DNA of 64,000 nucleotides from Metopolophium dirhodum (lineage: Eukaryota > Arthropoda > Insecta > Hemiptera > Aphididae), in contig NC_083561.1 in NCBI RefSeq assembly GCF_019925205.1, positions 16,243,217 through 16,307,216 of the forward strand, read 5' to 3'. Shown in pieces: positions 13,457 to 26,900 of this stretch; the first letter of the stretch is position 1, and each line of letters begins with the position of its first letter. The notes below the pieces were generated by a model. It saw only the letters and a program-made list of their open reading frames with translations, was not told the DNA's origin and searched no databases. Position numbers and translations under genes: made by a program.

Positions 13457-16400
13457 GGATAAACGTTTGTAAACGATGATGAGACAGAAATGAACATTCT
13501 AGATATGATTTTTTAATTTAATTTTTACAATACTATAAGCTGTTGAGATTATAAATAATATGGATGTATTCGAGATTTAAGTCTGGTTAAGACTCGTGTC
13601 CGTATCAGAGCTGTGTCGCAGTGTATCATTTTATTGTTTTAATGTCAACTTGTGTACGATCCGATATCGTTATTACTTATTAGTGTACTAAGTAGCGTTA
13701 ACTGTGACGTGAAGGTCTGCAGTGTTGTATCTACTATAATATCTCGACGTACCGACAACAGTGCCACCTGCACTACTGCCGTTGTGAGTTTATGGCTATA
13801 ATAAACCAACTTCATTCCTATATTTGATACTGTTATGTTTTTGTATGAGTACATTTTGACCGTTTGTTTGGTCCAATTATTCCTATGAAATAAACGATAA
13901 ACTTCAAAGCCTAAATAAAAAAAAACCCGTATTAGTTTTAAGTTTTAGAATATTAATAAGGTTGTAAACTTGTAACTGTTTCGGGAATATCAATGAATTA
14001 TTGTTTCAATTTTCGGTTGGTTAAAATTTAACCGTTAAATAAAGGTGTTATGGATACATAATAATGGATTTCTATTAATTTAATCAACGTTAGTTGCTGG
14101 CTGTAGGCATAGCTAAAAATAAAATTAAAAAATCCATTTATTTAATTTTCGTTGCTTAATTGAATTGCTAAATTTTAAAAATATAGTCCATTTTGTATTT
14201 TGATCATTTGTTAATATTTCTAGTTCTTCGTCCATTTTTAAATATAATATTTATAAAATATAAGCAAAGTTCAATAAAAAATTACTTTTTTTTGTTATTT
14301 AGGGTGGTGTGGTGGTACAGACAATATAGACGTGTTTTAAAAAAAAATAATAAAAATCACCGACTATAGTCAACACCATATGTAGTTTGGTTTTTTATTG
14401 TTATACGTTTTTAATAGGTGTTTATTATAAAAGGAAACCAAATTTAAGTTTTTATACATTCTATTAGCAGATGGCAAATTTTAATTATAGTTGCTTATTA
14501 TAGCTTGTGGAGTATTTTGTAACAGACTATACAATTTTAGTGTTTTTTATTTTTCACTAATATTATATGAAATGTCCAATTCGAGATTTGTAGCATTTAT
14601 TTTTGATATTTGTTTTTGTAAATAAAAATATATATAATTTGGATTTCATCTCATATGCCAAGATGTAAATGTAAAATTAAAAATGTAACCATTTTCTGTG
14701 TAGTTTTACGATTGTAAAACGAGCCCTTAGACATCTAGACCAGTGGACTTGTACCTAATTATAATTCGATTTACACGTCGCTCAAAGCACAACGCGTGTT
14801 TGGTGCCATTTCTTCGTACCACACGAGATTAAAATATTATTCAATTCACATAATCTGCAGATGTTTTTTAAACTTTTTTTGGGCTGAAAGTTAAAATATT
14901 TTATTACGATTCAATACAAGCTTCTAACGGCATTTTTTATTCAGGGCACAGTCAATCCGTCATTATCTATATTATATATTTTTATTATATAAATGTGAAA
15001 TATTCAACGTCGGCAAAAAGAGGCGTGTGGACCTTTGCAGCCTGAGGCCTCGTGATTGTTGATAAAGGCTTCGTGTTTGGAAAGCGAAATCACATAATAT
15101 CTTTTTTATCGTATATATATAATATATATAAGTATATTATACTGACATATAAACAATATAGAAATATTACCTATAAATCACCTATTCGACTCTGTTAAAT
15201 ATATAATAACTCGTAAGATATAATATTATTATTACCTGTATAACGCCGGAACGAAGTTATGTCTATCATATGTATAATTCTTGATGTATGTAGTATGTAC
15301 ATATTTCCGATTTTTGTGGGCTATGTACGTATACTCTGTATGGCGAGTCGTATAATATATAGTAGTTGTACTGATATGAAATTAATTTTCCTCGATTTTC
15401 CAAATACCTACGGCGTGGGGGCTGTTTTTATTAAATGGCTGAACGGTCTTTTATTTTAATATTTTTCAAGGGAGATTTACAACTGACGGGCTGTGATCTA
15501 GACGCACTGCTTGGTCGAAGCAATGTAAAAGCAGTTCCGATTCTCCGTCTCCGGCTCACTGTTCAAACAGGGGGGGAAAATATCTAGACGCACTAAGCTC
15601 TCGGGGTTATGGACGACCGTCCAAGGTAGTTTAAAAAGTTTGGATTAACGCGTACTACACATTACTCTTTAAAAACGTGCGTTTGCGAAACTACCATGAG
15701 AAAATCTCACGTTGATGGAAATCACTGGAAATCGCGTGCGGTGGCGCTGTGGCCATATAGTTGGTTTTCTGTGTGGATAATAATAATAATAATACCCGCG
15801 ACTTGGGTTTTTGGTGTGCCAGAAAGATATATTTGATTCGAAGTATATAGTTTAATGTCATCATTGCATTACGTACATCGTCGTTACTTGTCGGATTATT
15901 GTTATTGTTGTTGTTGTTGTTGTTGCTGTTGTTGTTGTTCATGGTCGACGCGAAAGAGTTCCGGAAAAACGTTAAAAACACAAACTATTGTTATTATATA
16001 AAAGGGTGCAAATGACGCAACGCAACAGTAAAACGTTTTCCTTATTTTATACGCATTTACAATTGTCAAATTATATTGTACACGCTGTCAAAAACTTAAT
16101 GAAAATGGCGGTTGTTTGGCGAGGTGGTTGAAATTAAGTTACCCGCGTTATATGCAGACTAGCGATTATAAAAATGATTATTAATGACGACGTTATAATC
16201 ATTGTTGCCTGTTGGTGTACAGCATGGGAGGTTTTTATTTATTAATGCAAACAACAGTACTTATTCAAGAAAACTACTAATTATTTATTTTTTTAACATT
16301 TAATAACTCGAAAATCTGAATATTAAGTTCTGATGAAATAACGTAGTTTTTAAGTTTTTATAATGCCTCTAAAAACCTCGTAATTTCCATCATGATCCGT

Positions 16401-17343
16401 AAACATAATTTTGGAAGCTTGGCTTCTTTTTTTTTTTAACATTTCAAGATGCTAAGCTAACCTATTGCACCTATTATTTAAAAACGGTTTTGTATATGTA
16501 TTATAGAAAATATGTTCAATTGATAACGACTGTATAACACTATTTGCATTTTATTATTATTCAACGCAATTTATTTGCGAATTTAGAACTACTATTTTAT
16601 TAATAAGTGAAAAATCGAAAAAAAAATTTAAACCGTGAATTCCCTTTCCATTCTTTTGGCTTCATCGTCATTATTCATTGGTTTCTTGGAAAAAAATTTT
16701 CTCTGCAGTAGTACGTAGGTATTACGCACAAATAATTCTGTAGAGGTGACAAAATTACTTTATGGCTTTATTCTCATTTATAAAATACATTCGTCATTTA
16801 ACAATTTATAAATGTATCGACCCTTTTAAAAAGAAAGCAAGTTTGAATGACTGAGAAGTTTTAATATGAATTCGTTATACTTTTCAGTATAAGCCAAAGA
16901 ATGTACCTATACCTAACTATCATAATATCTATAATATCTGTATTTAAAATATTATAATTTATATTAGAAAAGCTAATATTGCGTATTTTTTATAAAATTA
17001 ATTCGGTCTAAGGCACACTGGTGTTTTCAGTTAAGGACAATAAGTGGTCTAGACAATAATAAACAACATAATATCATGTGATTTTGCGTCGACGACTTTA
17101 ATTAATTTGTAAGTAATTAGAACTCGTAGAATATGTATTTTTTTTAAAAGTAAATACGGGCATTTTAATATTTGTCATTATAAATGAACGAATTATGAAT
17201 AATTGTATATGTCTTGGAAACCGTCGATTCTTTGAATGAAACTATAGACACTACACTCGACTGCAGGAGTGGAATTGTAGACACTACACTCAACAGTTCG
17301 AAAGCATCAATATAAACATAGCTGGTATGTTTACGTAGATATA
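13457..17343. other. Intergenic stretch without a supportable gene
   Basis: This is AT-rich DNA with short open frames only. The 96-codon minus-strand frame at 15691-15981 owes its length to a trinucleotide repeat that translates as poly-Asn and is not supported as a gene. Slightly CpG-richer DNA lies at about 15470-15760, with no recognisable product. Confidence 0.5.
15895..15940. repeat. (GTT)n microsatellite
   Basis: Twelve or more GTT units, with one ATT and one GCT interruption. Confidence 0.9.
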
Positions 17344-17951
17344 CCGGGTGATCCATTTAACGTAAGACTCTTAATATTTCAAAAAATATTATCATTTAGG
17401 TTTTAGAAAAATATTTTTACATAGCTATATGTCTCACATTTTTACTATTTTTTACCGTTACATTTTTTTTTTATTTTTACCTTATTTCAATGACATGCAT
17501 TTTGAATATCTGATTCAAAAGCAGAATATTTTTTGAAGTACTTCGATGTATAAAAATCGAGTTTTGGACGAGTAGTCTATGAGTTATAAGAATCATTCAA
17601 AGTTTATGTAGAGTGGAATGGTATGCAGGGGACAACGGTGCCCCACAAAATGCTGGTTCTCTATACTCCACTCATATAAAATTATAATTAACTACATGTG
17701 TAACTGTCTGAAATTTGATATTATTGGTCGAAATACTCCGAATAATATTCTGCTTAGGAATATAAAATTAAAAATGTATATTGTAATTTAAAAGAGGAGA
17801 CAACTTAAAAAATGATAGCGATAATAACAAAATATATAATTTTTTTCCTTAAAAAGTATTGTTTTAGTAACGACTTGTAATCATATTCTAAAAAACGTTA
17901 GTGTTTTCTGACGTGAATGAGAGTGCGTCTTATGTTAAACGGATCACCCCG
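17344..17951. mobile_element. TA-flanked inverted-repeat element (Tc1/mariner-like MITE)
   Basis: The left end CCGGGTGATCCATTTAACGT and the reverse complement of the right end, CGGGGTGATCCGTTTAACAT, match at 17 of 20 positions, and pairing continues through AAGAC. TA lies on both sides (17342-17343 and 17952-17953), as expected for a TA target duplication. The 608-bp interior has no transposase frame. It also contains a smaller inverted pair around GAGTGGA/TCCACTC (about 17610-17675). Confidence 0.75.
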
Positions 17952-20358
17952 TACATATTATAATAATATTTGGATTTTTGAATATGTTTGCATTAAAATA
18001 TATTATGTTTAGTCGCTATATTATATACTTGAGACGGTTTAATATTATAGTATCATTTATTCGCGTTGTAGACGAACCGGACGTACAATATTATAATATT
18101 ATTGTTGCCAAATCTAGTTGGTGTGACGGCGTTTTTCAAATCTTAGTGGGCATTGCAATGTTCCCATGATTATTGTAAATTATAGTATATAATAATTAAT
18201 TGTATATTATTATTATGCTGATATAGCGGCTGCGGTGCTCGTATATACCACAACCACATATACGATACCGCGCAGCACAACTATACGACTGTCATGGCCG
18301 ATTGTGTTTTGTGAATGGATCAGCAATTTGCAGTGGTCTCGTGTATTGAGGCGGCGGCGGCGATGACATTGTCATAACACTCATAATAACACTGTACACA
18401 CGTCTGTCTTTACCTGTCAGCCGCTACAAAATAAATAATCTCTATGTTATAATATTATTATGTATTTGTATCTACTATTAGGTAGGTAGTAAAACTATCC
18501 TTTTAACCAGTTATAAGGATAGTAAAATATAGTCTACACTTACGGAGAACGATCCATTCAATTATGCACTAATTTTTTTAATCGATCGTCTATCGTTTTT
18601 TCTTTTTACCGTAGGTACCTAGTGGTTTTTTTTTTTTATAGATTTGTAAGTGTTTCGAAGGAGCATGTTATAATATATTATAGTGGTGGTGGATCAACTA
18701 TTTTGAGGGGCATTCCTTGCAGTTCTCATTAGATTAAAATACAACGACATTTTTGGAAAAATACGTACCTGTGCATAGGAACAGGGGTGCATGCATAAAT
18801 TCCACCTAAGTACAGGTAGTCGATTATATATAGTATAGATTTTATTACGTGCAAATTTCACTGGTATGTTTTTCAATTCGAAAAAATAAATGTAAACTCC
18901 CCAGTAATTAATGTCAAATACACCGATATAATAAAAAAATCATAACTAAATTTTTATGCATAACTCAGCACAAGCACAATAATAATGTACTAAAATATAT
19001 ATATTTAATGTTATGTACTTAAAATACAAAATTATTTAACTGTAAAATGTAGTAATACGAACAGAATGTCAACTTTATAAAATACGTATTACTCGTACTA
19101 TCATTTATAGTAATTTTATACACATTAACAATCAAATTTATCAAACATTTAAGTAGATAATAAAAGCGATAGTCTCTTACAATGAACGCGGTTTGTAATT
19201 AATTTTAGCCTTAAAATGTGAAAAAAAAAACGTGTGTTGTTGTAGTTAAGTTAAGTTTTTAACTTAAAAATAAAATTATTAGTGGAGTTAACGTTTATTA
19301 TACAGGTCAAAAGTTTAGTACCATTGGAATCACATGTTTTTCACGGGTATAATAAAGTATAATATAGTCATAACGGTTACATTTACAGACACAAAAGATA
19401 CATTCACAATGGAATTTACAATCGCCCACATAGTAGGTACCTATATTAATAATTGGTACAATGGTGTAATAAGTGCATACTATTATAGGTATAGGTGTTT
19501 TCAAAAATCGCAAAATTTGCCTTGGACAATAAATTATTGTAAATACACAAATACACGACCGCGAGGAGGAACTGATAGTTGACCGGGTATTAGGTAACAG
19601 CTACGTATTCAATGTAGGTACCTACTGATATAAAAATATGATATCATTAATTACGGCTCGTGCTATTTTCCTGTTACCCCCCTTCCGCGTAATTTCGTCG
19701 CAGCGGTACTCATGTTTATGAACTGCAATACTGCACAATAACGTCATATTTTGTGTGGATTGCATTTTACGAGTCCTGCGAACAAACACGGTGTCAATCG
19801 ATTAATTATTGCGCAGTTTGTGTTAATTAAATATAATATATTATTACTATTGCTTTCTCGAGACGTTATTCTGTCAGACGCTGCGTCGTCGTTATCGCCA
19901 CTTGGTGACGTTTCAAAAATATACAATTCTGTTGTCAGACGTATTTACTGTCTTTCGCACTCACGCACGCGCTCTCGTACTATATTATAATATTATATAC
20001 GAATTATTGTAGTGTATGATATTATATCCCATACGTTTTCGATCGTTTCTAATCATTTTTATTGGAAAATTATGTAAATCTGTGACGTCCCGGAAGCCAC
20101 CAAAAGACCAAAACGGCGTGTATGTGTCGTGTGTGTGTCGTACGTGATGTCGTCGTATACGTCAATTATTGTTCCCATAGGGCGTAGAGCGACTAATATA
20201 ATAATACAAACTACGATGTTCGAACATACTGGCGATTTATTTTCTCTAGTATTTGTTTATACAATTTTGTTCGAAATACTTGAAAATAACCATACAATTT
20301 AAACCATAATATTAAATTTTAGGTTTTCGGTGTTATTTATAGTGATAAAACAACCGAT
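17952..20358. other. Intergenic, CpG patches but no gene
   Basis: Short blocks with more CpG than the surroundings occur at 18215-18420 (including a GGC run) and 19680-19990. They could be regulatory or remnant exons, but no splice-compatible reading frame resembling a known protein was found. Confidence 0.4.
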
Positions 20359-21562
20359 ATTTTAGATTCTGAGCGGAGGGAGCGATGCATGTGTATTGAT
20401 TTTACAATGATGTGTGAGTGTATGTCAGTATATTTTGGAACTATCAAAATATTTAGATTTTCAACTTCAATATCTTTACTGATAGGAAAATGAATGTAGA
20501 TAGTTGTCAGTTGGTATTTGGTATTTGAGGGTCAAATGTAAAAATCTCCAGTACTTAAATTAACGATTGGGAAAAACGGGAATTTTCGCGAAACCCCGTT
20601 TTTTAACAAAATCTATTTTTTATTAAGTTGTAACTCAAGACCGAATAATCGTACTTAATTGATATTTTCATTTTACGCCAAATGTTAACATAAATATTTT
20701 TTTGTTTCTGACTGATTTTGCGTAAGGTTTTCGTTGTCATGGTTAGGTACTTATTAACAAAAACATATTTTTGATTCATAGCTTTTCTTTGTAGAAGAAA
20801 AATATTGAATAGCGTGTTATGGTTTTTTTCTATAAATGTTAATAAACATACTATTTGGCTTGGTCAAAGAGTTTGATAATTTACTACAAGGTTCATAAGT
20901 TAGTCATCATACGTTGTTATTAAAGCTATTTTAAAAATATCAAAGATACAAAAGCATGATTTTTTTATAAGCATTTGAAGTTAAAACATCGTCAAAAAAA
21001 TTACTCAAAATCACGATGATTTGCAAATTAATTTGTAGTCAACAAATTATAAAATATTCAGTTTTTATATAGCGTTTGAAAATGAAATACAAAGTTCTTC
21101 AAAGTTTATTCTGAAACCAAAAAACGTTCTCTTTCTAATCAACGTTTTTATTATAGGCACGTTTGAAGTTCAAATTTGACGAAATTAGGTGCTTAAACAA
21201 AGAATAATGATTTTAGTTATTTTGTTGTAATATAAAAATATTATTTGTGGGTCCTATACTTTTAACATATAATGTATAGGTAATAGGTATAGAACATTAT
21301 TACATTTTAAAATTATATACACAACGACATTTTCAAAAACCATGTTCTCGGTAAAAATTAATTTGTAATAAATAATAAATTACTATATCAAAAAACATAT
21401 CATGAAAAATACTTAGTGATATAGGTTTCCGCTCAAAATCATTTTGTGTCCACAATGATAATCATTGAATTCAAATTTAACACTTATATTATAGTGAGTA
21501 ACCTAACCTACACTTGACACTTACTGCACAGCGTAGCAGTTATCTACTTTTCCCTTTTTTTT
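20359..21562 (+). repeat. Dispersed long repeat, copy C
   Basis: It starts with TTTAGATTCTGAGCGGAGGG and TTGATTTTACAATGATGTG. It ends with the other family terminus: a CGCTCAAAATC motif at about 21430, then CACTGCACAGCG and a pyrimidine tract at about 21550-21562. About 1.2 kb, so close to full length but diverged. No coding frame. Confidence 0.65.
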
Positions 21563-22589
21563 AACTTCATATTTCGAAACAAAAAGGTTTTGGTAATTGA
21601 TGTATAAATACCTACGGAACTGCTCGTATAAAATATTATGTGGGCTAGCACTGTAGCAAACGCCAAATAATATGTTACTTTTAAGAATTATGAGGGCTCT
21701 GCTGTTGTCTGTTTAATTTTTTTTAGAGGCTTCAGTCAACTCTTAGTCTCCACTACAATAAAAAAGTTTATTGAATTTTGTTTCTTTTGTTTTGTACAGT
21801 TTTTATTGAACATGGATAATAGAGCTTATCCATTACGACAAATAATTGTCACGCACGTAGCCTGTCGGACGTTTTCGAGGGGGGTGTTTTAATTTAATAT
21901 TTAAATACAGATTGGTGGGGGTGGTGTTTAAGCATTTAATATATTTTTGGATTTTACGGCCGTGGGGGGTGGGGTGGTTTTAATAATAATAAAAGGTTTT
22001 TACACCCAAAGCACCGCCCCTTCTTACTAGCTATGCGCATGAATATCGGCACAAAATATGATAGTAACCACCAGTATAATAAGCGGTATATTGTACCGCA
22101 ACTGAAATATAAATTACGCGTAAAATCGAAAACACAATATTATCTGTAAACCTATAAATTAATAAATTACGTAGTTTCGAGTTAACTAAAATAATATAGC
22201 TGCATTTTCGTTATATAGACACCATACATGAGATAAAAGTCTCGACGAATTTTCGAGTGGTGTTCTTGGGGATTTGCAGGAAATCAACCCCTCCCATATC
22301 AATACGTATAATAACCCTACCCCCTGCGCGTGCGCATACACGCACCCCTCGAGTCCTCGCACATGTGTCTGCCTCTGTTTCACGTACATCATCGTTACGT
22401 ATTATTGTTAAGTTAACTAATATTACTGCGGTTCATCAACCCAGCAGTATATTACTATTATATCCAGTGCATATTTTGCCGCTAATACCCCGGGAAATGA
22501 CATAAAAACGTCTTTGTTTTTCATATAATAACAATAATGATTAATAAAGTATAATATTATTATAAACTAATGTAGTTAATTTATTAATT
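21563..22589. other. Intergenic, G-rich patch, no gene
   Basis: G-rich strands at 21875-21975 (several GGGG runs) and a CCCC-rich stretch at 22310-22350 are the only conspicuous features. No coding or element ends could be supported. Confidence 0.4.
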
Positions 22590-23300
22590 GTCCACAGGAC
22601 GAGAGAAATGCCGCCGTCGACACCGCCGTAACCGCCGCCGCCGTTGGACGACGACGCTGTACTACGATCAATTAGGTCCAAGCACTCTGTAGCAGACGCA
22701 GCAGTCTGCCCAAATAGATAACAGCCCCCGGGACGCTGACGTACAATATAATATTGTATTTTAAATAATATTATCACAAGAGTTGAATATTATTTCATTT
22801 AATTTTTCGAAACACACGGTTTCCGACGACCCTGTCTCCCTCCACAAAACGTAACCCAACCGTCCCACCCCACCCCGTCGTCGATCGTTTCGGCGTTTGA
22901 TTTTCGGGTGCGCCGCCCACCGGCGCTGGAGAGTCGCGTGCGGACGCTACGATTCCCCCGTGACGCGTCGCGCAACAAGATGTACGCCGCCGCCTACGTC
23001 GTTGCAGTCAAAACGGCCGCCGCCACTGTCGTCACAACAAACGTCGTCATCGCCACTGTCGGCACCGCTGCCACAGCAGTCGCAATCGCCGCAGTCGTGT
23101 GTCGTCGGAGAAGTGCAGCGCCACGCGTTCTGCTCGGTTCGCGATGATCGGCGACGCAACCGCTGCGTGCGTGCCATGTGACGCGTGATTCGGCCGCGCG
23201 GTAGTTCGCCAGAATAAAATATTTAATAATAATACTGTGGTATTATTTTGTGTACACGCGGTCCGGTTCAATCGGTTTGTTTTTGTTGCGTTTTAATAAG
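22590..23300 (+). promoter_or_regulatory. CpG-rich block: likely promoter/5' UTR of the insulin receptor gene
   Basis: Base composition changes abruptly from AT-rich to CpG-rich, with runs of GCC, CGC and GTCGTC, and returns to AT-rich at about 23300, roughly 200 bp before the receptor start codon. Overlapping open frames of 74-94 codons on both strands here are expected from a stop-poor GC-rich sequence and match no known protein. Position and composition suggest a transcription start region or a non-coding first exon. No TATA box or defined start site could be assigned. Confidence 0.5.
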
Positions 23301-23505
23301 AGAAACACGACCAGTGGGAGGTACTTGTAGGAAAATATTATACTTAGGTAGGCATATTTTATATTACTCCCCGCGTGCTTGACCGAAAATTAAGGGTCTG
23401 TAAGTGTTTCGAACCGCCGCAGCGGTGTAGCTCAACGCTCTTTATAATATTATATTACATTATTGTCGATGGACAGATGAAGTACAAACGACCTTTGCTC
23501 AAAAA

Positions 23506-23941
23506 ATGCCGTCCATGAACGGGTGGTGGATCGTGTTCGTCTGGCTGTGGTCGCTATCCGTCGCGACCACGGCCGTCGAGGAGAAGGTGTGCGGCAGCAT
23601 CGACGTGCGCAACAGTGGCGAACGCTTTTCTGCGTTGCACAACTGCACCATCGTCAATGGTTATGTGCAGATCGTGCTGCTTGACGCCACCAAACCGTCC
23701 GACTTCGACATCAGCTTCCCGCTGTTGCGCGAGATCACTCAGTACCTGGTCGTTTACCGCGTGGCCGGCCTGTACAACCTGGGAAAGCTGTTCCCGAACT
23801 TGATGCTGATCCGTGGATCGCACAGCCCGCATTTCCCGGGACTGGCGCTAATGATCCACGACAATCTTGACCTTAGGGAGATCGGACTGTACAGCTTGAC
23901 CAACATCACACGGGGTTCCGTGATCATTTCAAAAAATCCCA
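23506..23941 (+). CDS. InR: InR coding exon 1: signal peptide and L1 domain
   Basis: It encodes residues 1-145 plus the first base of codon 146. A tryptophan-rich hydrophobic signal peptide ends near Ala23. L1 landmarks of the family are clear: VCGSIDVRN, NCTIVNGYVQI, LFPNLMLIRG and LxNITRGSV. The donor is GTGAGT at 23942. The in-frame upstream stop and the lack of any other in-frame ATG fix the start. The exon is more GC-rich than the later exons and shares that with the CpG block just upstream. Confidence 0.95.
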
Positions 23942-26900
23942 GTGAGTCGTGCCTATTTTATAAAATATAAATCACGATAAACTGCATGATTGTAGGTATC
24001 CACATAATATATAATATATTAAATGGTTGACGGTACCGGTTACCGGTTATTGCTCAGATATCGCTTGAACGGTAACCGTAATACCGAAGTACTGATGTAG
24101 GTACCGTTCATTACCTAAGTAATACACTAATACCATATTATATCCTATATTTTATGAGCTAATGCCGTTGACGATTATTTTTGGTATTCCAGTTTTAATA
24201 CCGCAATTGTACAGGTATAAGATTTCAGTACCGTCAGCCCTTTAAAGCTTTTTGGTATTCCAGTATTCCAGTATTCCAGTATGTTCTGGTATTAGGGTAT
24301 ACAATGTTCTATACCAGTACCAATTCTAATAACGCCAAATCGGTATCCGATTTCAATACCGTCAGCCATAATAATATATATATTTCATCCAAGATAAAGA
24401 TCAAACTAAAAAAATTAGCCATTGAAAATACCTACATAATAATACTTAATATTGTAACATGTAAATATCATTATATCACTATATCACAAATCACATTATA
24501 ATTTGTAATTAGATTAAGACTTTAATATTATGCACTATGCTGAAAAATTTAATTTCGATTAAATAATATATATATATATTATACTGTGGCCACGTTTGGT
24601 ACATGGGAACTAATACGATCAGTATATGTGTCAGTATTCAAAATCTAATCACATTTTTTATTTTTTTTTATAATTTATAGAGAACTTGCCATTTGACTAG
24701 CGTTTATATTATCTAGTGATTACTGATTATAGTAACATAACTGCCAATAGGGAACATAAAGTCTCTTTTCTAAGACTCGAAAAGGATGACTACTGTCTAC
24801 TTGCAGAACTCTCCTTAGCACGCACCTCCCCATTATGCGTCTATTATTTAATAGCATTATAAGAGCACTGGAGCGGAACTAAAGTAGGTCGCAACTGATT
24901 CCCTACTCGTATCCACTTCGAGTTAGGGTTAGACCGAGACCCCTCGTGACTGAATAAATACCGGTGGTTTTATCCCGACTTACTGGTTAGAAAAATTGAG
25001 ACTGGGTTGTCCCTCGACATTAATCCAATTTTATAACGAATTCTCAATGATCATTAATGATGTTTAAGTAAAATTGTAGTACGAATAAATATAAAAATCA
25101 TTATAGTCGTTGATGAAACAATGCTCTTGGAGTACGCAGGTATGCGATTAAGTATTATAATCGATAAACTGTTTATTAAAAAGTTGGAAATAATAAAAGT
25201 ATTCAAAAACAAATTAGTTTTTAAAAATGGACTGTGAACTTCGAAAAAAAAATAACACAAAATATGGCAGCCGCGCGTTAATCATCAATATAAAACATCT
25301 GCACATTTTATAATGACATTTATTCTTATGAATGAAGTAATAAATCGTCTTACATTACATTTCACGTATCATATCTCAGCCTCTCCAAATGGGCAATTTA
25401 GAAAAAACCTCTCAGTATTTCCATCGTTGTGGATTTTAAGTTAAAATTAAAGTAAAATGTTACTGGATATAACATTGAAAGACGACTTTTTTATTTATGA
25501 CCCACATTTATTTATGTACATACAACCTACATACCAACATACTATTTTGTGTACCTATCTATACTTTTAATTTGTTTAATATCATACAATTTCAAATAAG
25601 TATAGGTACCGACTAAATCCTACTTACAGTCATAGATAACGTTCTCAATGAGATTACAAGTAATTTTACCTTATTTTTAGCCTAAACCCTCATGTGGTTC
25701 GAACTTAGAATATGTACGAGGTTTTTCTTGTAGTTTCGATATGCCGTTGTTTTTTCATCACTCATAAGTCATTGACGTAAGGCCTAACTATAAGATTATA
25801 GTGGCTCCTAAAAATTTAACAAAAAACAGAAGATTCACTATCTTAAGCTATAAATTAAATATTTAATTTAAATGTAAGATCAATTTATTGGACATTATTG
25901 GTACAAAACTTAAGTATAATAACGCGTCAATGGTAAATTAAATATTTGTAAAAAAGTAGAATAAAAATAATTAGGCATTAATAGTAATTTTTATATTATT
26001 AAATCTGTGCAAACTTCGAAATAAAATTTGAACTAAAAAATAATTTAGGAGAAACATATATAACATTGCTTTAGTTAATGGTAAAAATAGTAGATTCTAA
26101 TTCTAATATTGTACCTACTGTCATACTTAATGAGTGCAATTGCGAATTTTTAAGTACTAAGTACTAATGTACATGGTCAAAATCTTAAAATCAGGTAATA
26201 TGGATAAACTCTAAAATACCTACAAAATATGTGTATCACATAAGACAAGATATTAAATTAATGTTTATTCAATAAAATATAAACTTGGGAAATTATTTTA
26301 AAAATTTGCAATTATAAATGTGTACAAAAATATCATTATCATAAATATTTAAAACTTGTTAATTAAAATTTTGATTTTGGGGGTCCTGGGGCATGACGCC
26401 ACGGTCAAAAGTAATTGGTAGACAAGTAATATTATACCTGTCTCAGAATATTTTATTTTACATTATTTTGTACCATACTATCTAATTTTATTATTCAAGC
26501 ATTTTGTATATTTATTTATTCTATTTGAATAAATAATATATTTTCATAGTTTTTATAATAACAATGTTGATATAGTATTAATTTTTTTTTTGAATTTTAT
26601 ATTATATAGGTATAATATTAGTATAATATATTACAATATATATGAATATACGATTTATACGTTTCTGTATCTTACGGGTTGAATTGTATATTATTATTTA
26701 AATTCCAAAATGTAGTCACTCACAATTTTATTTTACTGTACATTTTAATATATTTATTCATTTTTATTGAAATACACAAACAGGACGTGTGGTAGTGGTT
26801 TTGATTACCTAACGAACATGTCTTAATCAACCAACCGCCAATTTATACATAAACATATATTTTTATTTTTGAATTGCGTAGGTACCTAAGTATACCTAAT

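Noticed and set aside
15691..15981. 96-codon minus-strand frame with a poly-Asn stretch
   Set aside because: The length comes from the GTT microsatellite; flanking residues resemble nothing and no splice partners were found.
22897..23271. Overlapping 74-94 codon frames on both strands in the CpG-rich block
   Set aside because: Stop codons are rare in GC-rich DNA; the frames overlap in several registers, are low-complexity and match no protein. Treated as promoter or leader sequence.
23477..23508. Upstream ATGs at 23469 and 23477 as the InR start
   Set aside because: Neither is in frame with the signal peptide; the ATG at 23506 is the first in-frame one after the stop at 23428.
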